Shown here piece by piece: positions 1-12,235 of a stretch of 64,000 bases of DNA (position 1 is its first letter; the number at the start of each line of letters is the position of its first letter). Made by a program: the position numbers and the translations under genes. The DNA is from Digitaria exilis (lineage: Eukaryota; Streptophyta; Magnoliopsida; Poales; Poaceae). Location: the NCBI GenBank assembly GCA_015342445.1, contig JACEFO010001730.1:620001-684000 (forward strand), read 5' to 3'. The notes under the pieces were generated by a model, which worked only from the letters and a program-made list of their open reading frames with translations, searched no databases and was not told the origin of the DNA.

Positions 1-1554
1 CGCGAGGGTTCACACGTAAAACGGCAACTATGGACTGCGGGTTCTATTTGCCAGAAGCTCAGGGGCTAAACTGATAAAAACAGGACCTAAAAGGAATTAC
101 TTTTGAACTACCGTGGACTGCGGGTTGATTAGCAAAAACCGCAGGGGCTCTTTTGAAAACTGGCCACGGCTGGCTCGGTTGACCGGCATGTCTCAGATCG
201 GATCTAACGTGGACCGTCGGATTTCGATCGAGCGGCTGGAAACAAAAGGGAAACTAAAGGTCGCCGGAGTTCGCGGCTCGCGGCGGCGCGCGGCGGCGCT
301 CTCGCCGGAGATGGTCGAAACCGGGGCTAGGACGCTCTATTTCTCGCCGCGGTTGGCTTGAAAGAGAGAGGGAGAAACGGGTAACCCGTTTTGGGGAATC
401 TAAGCGAGGATTGGCCGGCGGAGGCGGCTGGCGACGAGCCATGGCGGCTCGGCTATGGTGAGGATGGTGGCTCGGCGACTACGGGCGAGGAAAAACAACA
501 AGAAGAGGCTCGGGAGATTCCTTACCCTCACGCGATCCTCGACGACGAGCTCGGAGAGTCGAAGGCGGCCTTGAGGGCACGAATTGCGGCGGCGGCTAGA
601 GCTAGGGTTTGAGCTCGAGGTCGGCGGCGCTTGCGCAGGGAGGAGGGGCAAGGCGAGGGTATGGCAGCCGGGGAACGGAAGCTCGGGGTTTTATGGGGCT
701 CGAGATGCTCCAGCCTTGGCGTGCGCGCCAAGGGAGGGCGGCGCGGGCGCGGCATGGACTCGATCCAGAGTCCGGTTCGGCGTGGGCGCGAGGAGGGAGA
801 TGACATGCGGGACCCGTCGGTCAGCGAGCGAGAGAGGGAGAGAGAGAATGACAAGCGGGGCCCACTGGTCAGAGAGAGAGAGAGAGGAAGTCGGGCTGGG
901 CTGGGAGAAGAAGAAATGGGCCGGCGTGGAGAGGGAAAGAGAGGAAGAAGTTGGGCCGGAAAGGAAGATGGGCTGCTCGGCAGGAAGGAAAGGGAGAGCT
1001 GGGTTGGGCTTGCGAATGGGCTTGGCCCAAGAAGGAAAAAGAGAAAAGATTAAGTTTTATTTCGGGAAATAGATTCTAGTTCAAAAACAATTCTAGGAAA
1101 TCCCAGAAAATGTATTTAAACCCAAGAAAATATTCCAAAAATCTCCAAAAATCCTAGGAAAAATTCCAGAGATAGAGTTGGAGACTTTGAACCGAAATAA
1201 AAGATTTGGAGCTCATGAAAGAGATTTTAAAGTCTTCCAATAAATGGATTTGACTTTAGGAGAAGAGAATAAATTCCCAGAAAATCTAGGAAATTCTCAA
1301 AAAGGATTTGATCGATGTCTAAACGCATTTTGAAATCTTCACATTCAAATAAAGATGAGATTCAACAGCATGAATGCAACATTTCAATAAATGCCACATA
1401 AAGCATATTTATTTGATTTAGAAAGTTGATTATTTTCCTATACTAAAATTGATAATTAGACAAATGTTGGAAAAATTTTAATAATTCATGGAAATCATTT
1501 ATTTAATTGTTCTTTCTATTCACATCCCGAAATCCCAAATTTCGGGGTGTGACA
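1..1554 (+). mobile_element. Truncated LTR of an LTR retrotransposon (right end)
   Basis: The stretch ends in TGTGACA at 1548-1554, a typical CA-3' LTR terminus. Just before it is a short perfect inverted repeat (CCCGAAAT at 1526-1533, ATTTCGGG at 1539-1546). The composition changes from GC-rich with purine (GA) runs at about 820-1040 to AT-rich at about 1050-1550, as in many grass Ty3/gypsy-type LTRs. I see no protease, reverse transcriptase or integrase motif; the short ORFs within it look like chance GC-rich frames. The left end lies outside the window, so solo LTR, 3' LTR or 5' LTR of a larger element cannot be told apart. The bases CTAGT at 1555-1559 would be one copy of a possible target duplication. 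Confidence 0.6.
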
Positions 1555-1705
1555 CTAGTCTAACAGGGTCATACTAAATAAGCAGTGCTGCTGTGATACC
1601 ATTTGGCAAAACTTCTGTTATACATAGAATCACATCAAAAGCTCCATTAATTAGGATAGTTGTTAAAATAGCACTAACAAAAGTCCAAAAGCACTAGGTT
1701 GTTAC

Positions 1706-4700
1706 CTGGCAATTTCTGCATTTGATAAGATTAAAGGCCTTGAGAAGCTGAATTTCTCTCTGTAGACGATATGAAATTCCATCAATCTCCAGAAGTTTTT
1801 GTCTCACGGATTCTGAGACAGGAAGTTTGCTTCCGATGTGAAATGACAAGATGTCTGGCTTTCTTACATGATCGTCCATGCTTGGTTTTGCAATTATCTG
1901 TCTCCATAACTCTATAACAAAGGTTATAATGTAAGCAAAACAATTGACCAAACATTCTAAGCATACTGAAGGCTGCTTGCCCTTAGATTAGAGTCACAGG
2001 GAACGAGCTACGATTATCAAACAGCAAGGATATGAAATAGTTTGATGATATAGGAGCATTTCTATACCTGCAGCCCTACGAGCAAGTGTATATGAATCAT
2101 ACATTTCATACACCCACTGAGGCCAAAGTGATAATGGGGCCCGAGAGGCCTGCTTTGAGTAAGCATGGTATTGTCGCTGCCGCTTAATATCTCTTGTTCT
2201 TGCTGTTGGCAATGATCGGAGAGGTGTCAAGCAAAGATCATCCTCATTGCTCATGTTGGTCTTCTTGTCTGAATGACTTGATGCACCACTTTCCCGCACA
2301 GAACGTCGCTTCTGTCCGTGGTGTGTCAAATCTCCCTCTTCATCGGAGGATGATTTCATTGAATCACTTGACTGTGAACTTAGATAGCGCAGTCTAGTAT
2401 CCATTGATGAATGGTTGCTTGCATTACTCTTAGGTGATGGAGTATCACACTCTAGTTCTGAATCTATATGATCTTTTTTTATAGGAGACATATCCAAACT
2501 GATGACTGGTGAAGAGTGCAGATTGAACCTATTACATGCGGCTAGCTGAGCAAATGCATCTCTTGGAGTTCTCAAGGGAGTATCTTCTTCAATGATTTGG
2601 ACTTCACCCCACACCTATAGAGAAGAGTAAATGAAATGAAGCCATGTTCTTTCCTGCTCTGCTCCTATTTCAAAAGAATGAGAACATGTTATTCTCAATT
2701 ACATGGCGGACTTACCACCCGATCAACATCAATCCAGTGCCTCCTCAAACGAAATCGTTGCTGGCCACGTGCAACAACATTCAATGAACCATCATTCAAT
2801 CTTCCAAGTTGACGTATCTAGAAGGCAACAAAAAATTCTCAGGTCAACTTGTGATACTGATAAAATAACCAAAAGGAACAAAGCCCATGACTATGTATGC
2901 GATGATCTTGAAGTCAGCGAATACACGACACATCGCAGTGCATGCATGTGATTCATGGTTCTCTAGAAGTTATCCAACCAAATGGGCGATCGGTGAACAA
3001 TTGCTAACTGGTCTGCAAAATGCAACATAAAGCATAATAGAAACAAATATTGAATACCTCTGCTGTTGTTCCCACTGTAGCAGCATTATAGTGTCGATGG
3101 TTTGATTGTGGATGCAATAGAACCTGGACAATAAAGATCTTAATCATTAAAAAAAATCCACAAGCAAAAGCAGCAAGCTAGGAGCTAAATTTAACATGAT
3201 TGTTACACACCACACCAATTGTGCATGGAGCATCGACCAGATTCAAAGCTTTGTCAACAGCTGTTTTTAATCTAGACCGAATTACCCTTAGAGGCAGGGT
3301 AGCTCCAGGAAATAAAACAACGCCTGCAGAAAAGAAAGTGCATATCACCATTAGTTCATACATTTAAGAGAGATTTTGTTTTTACATTATGGCTGCAATC
3401 TTTTAATGTATGGCCCCGCATGAATCAAGAGAAAGAATGGTGGAATGCGTCTCATCTCCAATGCACAGGCTTTGCAGCTACGATGATGTTTTTTCCAAAG
3501 CCTATATTCAGTATCCATATCCCCACAGGACTGGAACACAATTGCTGAATATTCTTGATTATCAAGAGAAACCCCCACATCCTTCTGGATGTCCTATTGG
3601 GCACTACGCACAAGCTTGTTGATTTTACACACCTTACATTTGCTTTATGAATGATTTTGTGATAATCATAATATTATAAAACAAGACAAATTTCACCATA
3701 TTCACCAACAGCACAAACATCCATATAGGGGGGAATGTAACCAGCTTGGATGAAAATAGTTCAAAGCAAATGAAAGCCACAACTCAGAAGAACAGATTAG
3801 AAAAGTATGATAAAGGACAGTATGGTGGCAACTGAGCAAGTGTTCTTCACGACCCTTCAAAATTGACAAGATAATCAAAAGAAGTGTCGGAGAGTGAATA
3901 CACATAATCAAACGTTACCTTGAAGATAGAACATTGGCAAGTTGATGACTCTGCCGCCATCTAAGAGAGATACTCTACCCCGAGTATCATCAACATCTGA
4001 GCGATACAAAAAAGTGAACTTCACAATTTGCAATAAGCATGATAAGAATGTATCAAGACTAGGAAGGGCATTTACCACCAAGGTAGGTGTGTAGTGAGGC
4101 TAGAGATGCATTGAATGTGAATGGTCCAGAGGTGCTAGCCACTCCCTCTCCATCATTAGCTCTGATGAACAGAAATGTTCAAATAATTAAATGAACTGGG
4201 ATGAATATCTCAAAATACATGAAGAAGTTTGCAGGCAATCTTTAAAGGCACTAATATCACTATAAAGTAAGCAAGTAAATAAGCACAACTTAGAAGCCTG
4301 AGCATCGCTCTAAGCAAGGCATCCCACAGGACAGCAAAGGCAAGGAGAAAGGGTTTCAACTCTCTAGTGATCCTAACGACATGGTCTATCTGGAAGCGTT
4401 GCAATGGTTGTGTGTTCGATGGCTGTCAGTCGAGGCCCCAGCTAGTGCTGCAGGTGATTGCTGAGCATGGGTCATGACAGGTACAAGAGCGCTTGGGAGC
4501 CTCCTAGGATGACGATAGTTAGTAGATTAGCTTTTCTTAAGCAGGTGCGCATGCAACAAAAAACTAACCCAGGCCATCACATCTGCATGTATTCGAACCA
4601 CTTTCTCAACACAATGTCACGCAGCTCTCCTGCGTATTTCAGAAAAAAACAAGAACATCGTTCTAAGCTATACTGCAATATTAAGCAGCAGCAACATTTG

Positions 4701-5306
4701 ATCATGAATTACAATTGGAACAAAACAAAGCACCCCAAGAAGGAATACTACACTCGAACTGAAATTGTGGTCAAGGATGCAAATTTGACATTGCCCCGGA
4801 TTTTCATAGTTTTTTTTTCTTTCACGCCGAAATCCCCAACTCCCCATCGTAGACAAATATATTAGTCCTCCGTGACTGAAATTGGGGCCTTTGAGATATT
4901 TACAAGCTTAAGAACCACCAATAACAGCCTTCCAATCATAACCTCGAAATGTTTCGGCGCGTTGATTGCACTGATTAGGGCCTTCCGCACATCAACTCTA
5001 CAGGAAATGCGTAAGGAGCGTCCGTACGACAAATCCACTACAACGCAGTGGGAACCCCTAAGTCTAAGAAGGAAGATGAATAATACACACTCGCGGGGTC
5101 GAAGGAAGGGGGTTAGCTGGGGCCTTGTGGCCTGCGGGTCACCTGAGGAAAGCTTCGACGTCGTCCTCCTCGTTGTCGCCGTCACCCTGCTCTTCCTCCT
5201 CCTCCTCCTCGTCGACCACCTCGACGTTGAGCTCCTCCATGTCGAGCTGCAGAATCTCCTCCATCTGCCGCCGCTCCCGCGCCGGGATCCCGTCCCAGTC
5301 CGCCAT
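1706..5306 (-). CDS. CRBN: Cereblon-like protein, LON-substrate-binding domain (3' end missing)
   Basis: This is the plant relative of cereblon, the substrate receptor of CUL4-DDB1 ubiquitin ligases. Eight exons were read on the minus strand: 5306-5143, 4161-4076, 3996-3919, 3323-3211, 3123-3058, 2817-2716, 2614-2068 and 1911-1706. They total 1362 nt (454 codons) in one open frame. The start MADWDGIPARER is followed by an acidic run (residues about 28-50). A LON N-terminal domain covers roughly residues 75-210 (FNASLASLHTYLG, VVLFPGATLPLRVI). A Ser-rich linker comes next, then a conserved block (SFHIGSKLPVSESVRQ, GISYRLQREIQLL) leading into CRNC (Cys450, Cys453), the first zinc-ligand pair of the CULT domain. 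The rest of CULT, with the second Cys pair and the Trp pocket, is not seen. The last donor at 1705 opens an intron that runs into the LTR element ending at 1554. Family naming is by remembered similarity; the splice joins are direct reads. Confidence 0.85.
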
Positions 5307-8300
5307 TACGCCGCCGGTGCCGGGGACGGAGACACCACGCCAAAAACGCAAAGCGAGATTTGGATCCTTCGCTTCGTCTCCTCTCCCTTCTGTTGGGCTG
5401 TATCCCGGCCCATTTTCAAAAGACACTTCTCTCTTTTTTTACCTCTCTTGATCGGGCCGAAGTGTCTGTACACGTGGCCAACCATCATCATCATCACTCT
5501 CGTGGCCGGCTTCTTTTTTAAAAAAAAAGTGCGGCCCACCGGGTCCTCCGCCGCGGCGTCCCTTCGCCGCCGTCAAGCCGGCGCCCCGCGCCCCAGCGCC
5601 CACTCTCCTAGAAGGAGTGGGCACAATGACCAGTGCCTTTGATCCGGATTTGTGTTAGTTCAACTTCAACCACGTGTGATTTTTTTCACCGTGTATTTGT
5701 GTTGTGTTTTTTTCGAGTTTCAGTACTAGATTGCGTCCTCTCTGATCCGTAGTAAACTGACCAGGTGACGGCTGGATTGCTCGGCGAATCGGGGACGAAT
5801 CGGTTAAGGTAGTTATTGGAGGCCTCTATCCAAGAATCATGTGTCGCCTGTGTAGGCATCGCTGCTGCCGCTTTGCCCCGCAATTTGGATGTCACTAGGG
5901 AGAATGTGTTGCTGTAATGCTGTGTGCCTTCAGCCCTTCACATCAACCAAGGAATCAGGATATCTAAAAAGAGGTAATGTATCGCTCGACATTGCCAATA
6001 CCAAATGTGTCATGGACTGCACAACTTGTGTATTTTTTGTGGATTTTCTCTTTTATTTAATAAGTTCCAAATTGTGTGCTATGTACTTGCTTTTGGTGAT
6101 ACTTGTCTCTATGGTTTGGTCTTCAAATTCTTAAGAAGACTACCAAGTACTAGCTTTTACCAGTGATACAGCACTCTCTATCTGTTGAACACACACCAAT
6201 TATTGGTATGCCTGCAGATTCAATTTGGCGTTTAGGATTGAAGTAGGAAAGCAATTGAACATACAAAGAAAAACAACAAACTTACAAAGGTAAACAAACT
6301 AGGGTTTTAAATCTTTTTGGAGGTAATGTCTAGCATCTATGATATAAAACTTTTGTTGCGCTGAGTGGTGGTTGTTAAAGTTACAGTAATAAGTTGTATT
6401 TGTGATTGCTAGCCTGCTGTAGTGCTATGAAGGTTATGCTAAATACCTACTCTATTATTTTCAGCTGGCACAAGCCATTGATATAGATAGAATTGGTACA
6501 CACACGCAAGAGGATATGTATTCCATGTATACGATGCTTCTTTAGGCCACGGTCAGAGAATCTCATCATACGACTGTGGTCCAGCATCTATGCTATGCTC
6601 TGGATGTATCAAGTAACATATGAGGTGAAGTGTTAACCACTTCAAGAAAGGCCCAAATTTTCAGAAAAAGAATCGTTCTCTTAGCATGTTTAAAAAACCG
6701 AAATGGAGGAAAGACAAATTGAACCCTGTTTCAAAGCATGAGATTTGATTATTGTTTTAATTGGCATTTGATAGCAAGCAATTACCACATGGTGTCAATC
6801 ATTTTTTGCATAACACAATGACAACGAGACTTTACACACATTATGATTGATCATATATCTAAGATCAGATCACAACATGAAGGATATGTTATGCTATACA
6901 TCAAGCCAGTATATCGCATCCATTTCTAGGTATAGATATGATCCCTTGGTTAAACCGTTTATCATAGCGAGTTTGATGCTGTTGTTGTTTTGTTTTAGAA
7001 ACACAACATGTGGACTATGCATTTGCTATTATTGTGCTCATGTAATTACTACTGAGATATTTCATCACCTATTGTATGTTAAGTTGCTTACGCTTGTAGG
7101 AATGTCATCATGAGAATGTTCCATTGATAAAGGGAAAGGACCATGCCGCTGTAACGATGTGTAGTGAAAATATGCTATAGGATCTTTTATGAACAATTGC
7201 ATCATTCAGGGACGGTGGCAACTGCTTAACTTGCATGCAGACGATTTTTGTCCATTCGTTTCAACCTTCACTGTCATGACAGTTTGATCTATGAAGAATT
7301 TACTTTATCAATCTGTTCCATCACTAGGCTTTCAGGGTGTTTCACTCCACTTCAGATTCTCTTATCAAGATGTGCTGATTGGAGGGGTGAAGGGCGCTCA
7401 CCATCAATCATTGAGTGAATCTATTTTACTGCCACGCGGTCCAATGTTTTGAGAGGGTTATGGTTTGTAACTGCTGAAAGGAACTAATGGAGTCATTTTC
7501 TTTGTCGAACTTTTTATGTCTGTGCAAAGAGTAGGCATCTACCACTATTCTCCACCATTTTTAATTCTACCATCGCATTATGCCTGAAACTTTGAGAGAG
7601 GCAGGGGAGGGGGGGGCTCAATTCTCCTTGTGTCTGTCAGACAACATATTCATTCCTGCAACATGTCGCCCTACAAATGGTAGGATAAGTCATACATTTT
7701 CATTTAACAACAACAAATATTTAAATGAAAAAAAGGCACCAGCATATGAGACATTTCTAGCAGACAATAAAACTAGACTCATGACTTGGCGTGCCCTCTA
7801 ACCACTGAAACAAAATGCTGTTTTGCTTCACCATCTGCCAATGGTCATTTTCTTCTGTTTTTTTTTTTAATCTGAGTTTGACTCTTCCAATTGTTCAATG
7901 ATCTGGATAGGAAGTTTTATCGAGTATGTAATTTATTCAGGTTTATCCCTCTTTCCTCCTTGCAATGGGAGACTTAACGAATTGCTTTAATGGAGTTAAT
8001 TCATTCTTCTTCTCAAATAGAGGAATAGAAACATCTTTCGGTAGCTATACCTTGGTCCTCCATTCCTTTGCATCTTCTTCCGTGAAACAGATACTAAAGA
8101 TCAGAGTTTGTCAAAGGCCTCAAAGGTAGAGTTGATGAATAAAGTAACACTTGAGCTGTTAATGTAATATAAGCACCTATACTGACCATGAAAAAATGAT
8201 AGCAATTTGTAATCACAAGTAACAAAAAACATTGCGCAAATAACAAAATGGCTATGGACGTTATGCCAAGTAATAAAATGGCAATCTTAGTAATCAATCT

Positions 8301-8631
8301 GCACTACTCAAATAAGAGCAGTTTCTTCAGGCCAAATGACACGACATGCGCATCCAAGGAGCATCAGAAATGCAGCTGTTTAAGTCATTGTCCAGAATGT
8401 GGATAGACGTCACACACCTTATGTACGTGGCATGCTACTATTTGCCTCCATACTTTGAAATATCTTCATTTTCACCTATGTTGGATGATAGTAACAACCT
8501 CCTCGGCTATATAAGTGAACCTCATGCCCAACTTTTACAAGCAAATTGATCAACCGGTTGCTTCGTATGCATTTTTTGCCTACTCTACCTTGAAGGCGTT
8601 CATTATCTTTCCCATCATCCAACACTTGTAA
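5307..8631. other. Intergenic region between two divergent genes
   Basis: About 3.3 kb separates the divergent starts of the cereblon-like gene (minus) and the pseudo-HPt gene (plus). The first 350 bp next to the cereblon start are GC-rich and contain GGCCCA motifs (for example around 5408 and 5535), the site II-like elements common in promoters of broadly expressed plant genes. The remainder is AT-rich. I found no ORF with recognisable motifs, RNA gene or complete transposon here. A non-coding 5' leader exon of the pseudo-HPt gene could lie within it but cannot be placed. Confidence 0.5.
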
Positions 8632-11255
8632 ATGGAGTGTTATAATTTGCAACGCCAGGCAGCATGCTTGAAAAAGAGCCTCTTTGATCAGGCTTGTATT
8701 CTATTCTTCTCAAGCACTGTGATTGAGAAAATAATGTGTTTCCTATTTGTTCAAGAACCAATATATCCTGTGTGCCACAGGAGCAACTCACTTCTGACTT
8801 CTGAGCATAAGCAACTCTACTTCTCAATCCTTTCTGTCTATAATTATTTGTGTCGTTTTTTTGTTCAGTTTTGAGCAAGGACCAAGGATTAGAAACGAGT
8901 TTGGGAAAACATTTTTGTAGTTATTTCAGAATACTATTTTAGTTGACAGAAAGCTAAGAAGAACCTGAAACCCAAAATGTTGAATTAAGTGTGGCGATGA
9001 TATTTATATAGAGTTCAGAATTTCACTAAATATTTGTGTGAACCTTCACTCAAGCTGATTTTAAGATCTTCATGGCCACTTCTGTTTTATCAATTTCTGC
9101 TATTCACCTTACTTTAATTTGTGCTGATAATACATTTTATGTTTCTACGTACTGTTATGACAGGGATATTTGGATGAACAATTTTGTCAGATTGAGGACT
9201 TACAGGATGAAGCAACTCCAAATTTTACAGAAGAAGTTGTTTCCTTGTTCTTCAAGGACTCAGCCAGGCTAATGACAAATATTGAGCAAGCTATGTAAGT
9301 ACTGGCAATGCCATAAACTAGGATGACTCTTTACGTGTCCAGCAATATCAATTTTTGTTTTTAATATCTAACAACACTGCAGGGAGAAGAACCCCAGAGA
9401 TTTCATTAGATGGGATGCACACATGCAGCAATTAAAAGGAAGTTGTTCTAGGTTGCTCGCCTCATATACTTGCTTCTATCTATGTTTGATTGCATATGAT
9501 GTGTTCCTATCTTACAGACTATTGACGATGGACTTTAGATGTTGTTTGAATTTTCTAGCTATTTCTAGAGAAGTTCATGATAAATATTTGTTCCCTGTTT
9601 GGTGAGCAAGAGAAATCCTTCTTTTTTCCAACAACTGACCCAACTTAATTGTGGAAACATTGCCAAATACAGCCCAGGTTATTTTCATGGTTGGAAATGA
9701 TAATGTTTAGGTTTAATATTGTTTTCACATGGTACCAGCAAACTCACTGTTAATTTTCAAATATTATCAAGTGCTCAACACATACATCATTGAACCTAAT
9801 TTATTTTGCCAAGAAACTGGCACAAAAGACAAACGGGGTAATCTTCCATTAAAGGGAGAAAATTAAGCTGGGCTCTAGGCTGGCTTAATTGTTTACCCTT
9901 TTTTATAGCCTGCATAGGTGAAAAACCTGAACAACTCTTCATCCAAATCTGTTGGAAACAATGCTAACAGCCACTTTACATGTGTTTTCTAAGACGCTTA
10001 AACAGTTTTTTTCTCGGACACACAGGAGAGCTGTGTATCTTTATATTATAGGGAGAAAGGACAAACTGATACCCCCCTTATCTCAACTAGGAGAGAAGAG
10101 GAGGTTGCTGTACAGCAAACGATTTAATCACCTTTAACAAAATCAAACACTACCCGACCTGATGCTTAAACAGTTTTGCTTGATTTGAAACGAACCTATT
10201 GAATGCCTTGCCAAATGATAGGTATCAAGGCTCAGAAAAATGTGCAAGCATATTTTGTATTGACAAGATCTGACACAAAGGCAAATATTGGTTTAACGCA
10301 GATATTGTATTGTTGTTACTGCTTATTTCATATGATATGATACATTTTGACATGTGTTTTATTAAAGTAACTTTTTGTCTTTGTGATCCATGCCTAACAT
10401 AACAATACTGGTCACAGCATTGGTGCTTCTAGGATGAAGAACGAGTGTGCATCATTCAGGAATAGCTGTGGAGACGAAAATGCTGAAGGGTCTCTCTCCA
10501 TTGCTCCCTCCCTCTCTGAAATTTGTACTATGATTTTTTTTAATGTGTAATTTTGGATAGCGAGTCTTAAGATGACTACTGAAACCAGCCTCACACTCTC
10601 CTAAGGAAAAGGCATGCTAAAATCCCATTGATATTTGATCTCTAGTATCCAACCAATGAACACTTTTGCCAAAAGTAATAAGACGGCCAGTGCCACTTTG
10701 ATGGAGCTAGTATGGCTTTGTCCATGGCATGTGGAACCGTACTAGCTACACATGCTCTACTGTTATCCTAACAGAGTAACAGTTAGCTCCAATTAGATTG
10801 GCTTGGCCCGTCTTGGCTTTGTCCATGGCATGTGGAACCGTCTTAGCTACACATGCTCTACTGTTATCCTAACCGAGTAATACTTAGCTCCAATTAGATT
10901 GGCCTGGCCCGTCTTGGCTGTTGACAGTTCACAGTCTAGTTAACCCTTTCATTTTAGACAGCCAGTAACTTTTCTCTGTGATCGAGACTCGCTAATCTGT
11001 CATCACTGATACACCTGCGTTTTGTCTATCCAGCTGCATGAGGTCTTTCCAAAAGGTGAAGAGGGAGCATGGTGTCCTCAGGCAGAAGCTGGAATCCTAC
11101 TTCCAGGTAATTAATCTTTCTCGACCAAGCAGCACGCCCAGCTTCATCATCTCTAGAGAACCACTCGTCACCTGCTCATATCACCTATCTGCTGTGTGCA
11201 GCTGCTCAAACGAGCTGGTTCGGCTGAGACTGCAACCAGGCGTGGAGGCTCTTGA
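8632..11255 (+). CDS. PHP: Pseudo histidine-containing phosphotransfer protein
   Basis: The gene is a member of the plant AHP/HP family that relays phosphate from cytokinin histidine kinases to response regulators. Six exons were read: 8632-8691, 9164-9294, 9383-9451, 10418-10489, 11034-11106 and 11202-11255. They sum to 459 nt, giving 152 residues, the usual family length. The family signature is clear: NLQRQAACLKKSLFDQ, GYLDEQFCQIEDLQDE, FFKDSARLMTNIEQAM and CMRSFQKVKREHGVLRQKL. The active-site segment reads D75-A-H-M-Q79-Q-L-K-G-S, so the conserved phospho-accepting His of the HQxKGS motif is Gln79. Such proteins are called pseudo-HPts and are known or thought to inhibit the phosphorelay. 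The end of exon 1 (8691) is followed by GC rather than GT, so the first intron would be a GC-AG intron; the other introns are GT-AG. The start at 8632 fits the family N-terminus. Confidence 0.9.
10714..10915. repeat. Two-copy tandem repeat, 101-bp unit
   Basis: The units 10714-10814 and 10815-10915 both begin GGCTTTGTCCATGGCATGTG and end GGCCCGTCTT, differing at only a few bases. They lie inside the fourth intron of the pseudo-HPt gene, which is otherwise unremarkable. Confidence 0.9.
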
Positions 11256-12235
11256 AGGAACTGACTGCTGGTGTGATGGCGCCCAGAGGAGGCGCCCCAC
11301 CATGACGATTGTTGCACACTAGCAGTAAAAAGGGTCTACGAATAAGAATTTTACCCTTTTGCTATAGGTGAATTCTCTATACTACTATTGGTTCTTAATC
11401 GTACAGTACTACGTAAAAGAAAACCCAGGCTCTTAAGAATCCAGATAGTCCCTTAAAGCTGGTGTTGCTGTCTAGCATGTTAAAATAAGAGCGACCTGTT
11501 GGCGCCCTACGGTGATGTACCCTGACAGACTTGGTGTGCCATGTCTGCCTCTATCTCTACATATATGGTCAAATTTGAGTTTGCATGCAAGCATCATAAC
11601 TCATGAGGTCTCTGCTTTGACGTCCTGGCTCTGTTGATGCTGCCTTCCGGATTGGGATGGCTTCGATGTTTCTGCGGTGTGCAGGCGCTCAAAACTGTCG
11701 GCAAACCATGCCTCGAGACCGACTCGATGTGTTGCGATGGGTGCACTCAACACCTGATGGACATTACTGAACTAACATGGATATAGGGCATGACACGGCC
11801 ATCAGTGTCGGTAATTCTGATGGATGTATCCGATCGAGATCTGGGCAATGGGCATGACTGAGCTATGATAACCAGAACATGGTATTCTCATCCCCAAAGC
11901 CTACTACAGCCTATGGCTGTCCTATTTTCTTAACATGACCGTGAAGTTTCAACCACTTGAAAAGTGCTGCGTAGTGTTGCCCAAAAAAAAAGGTGCTGCG
12001 TAGTGTGCTGCCAGAACTCTCACGGATTTGGCTCGGCACGGCGCCACGGCCGGCTTCTCTAAAGAAAAAGCCCACAATGCAATGCAAGGAGCCAACCAGT
12101 GCGCGAGGCGGGAGCACGATCGAATTTTTTGACGTCGTCGACTCTGCCGAATGTGCCGGCCACCAAGTGGGCCCCGCATAAGAATCTCAGTTTACCATCT
12201 GGAAAACCGTGTTAGGTTCATGACCTGATGGATTA
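11256..12235. other. 3' flank of pseudo-HPt gene, no further gene seen
   Basis: The first few hundred bases are presumably 3' untranslated region and terminator of the upstream gene. ORFs near 11910-12180 on both strands overlap each other and show no domain motif. I assign nothing else here. Confidence 0.5.

Noticed and set aside
584..1072. Overlapping ORFs of up to 162 codons in the first kilobase
   Set aside because: They lie in GC-rich, purine-repeat LTR sequence, overlap each other in several frames and carry no protein domain.
4872..5642. 256-codon plus-strand ORF
   Set aside because: It is the antisense shadow of the GC-rich first exon of the cereblon-like gene and includes low-complexity Leu runs from the acidic stretch on the other strand.
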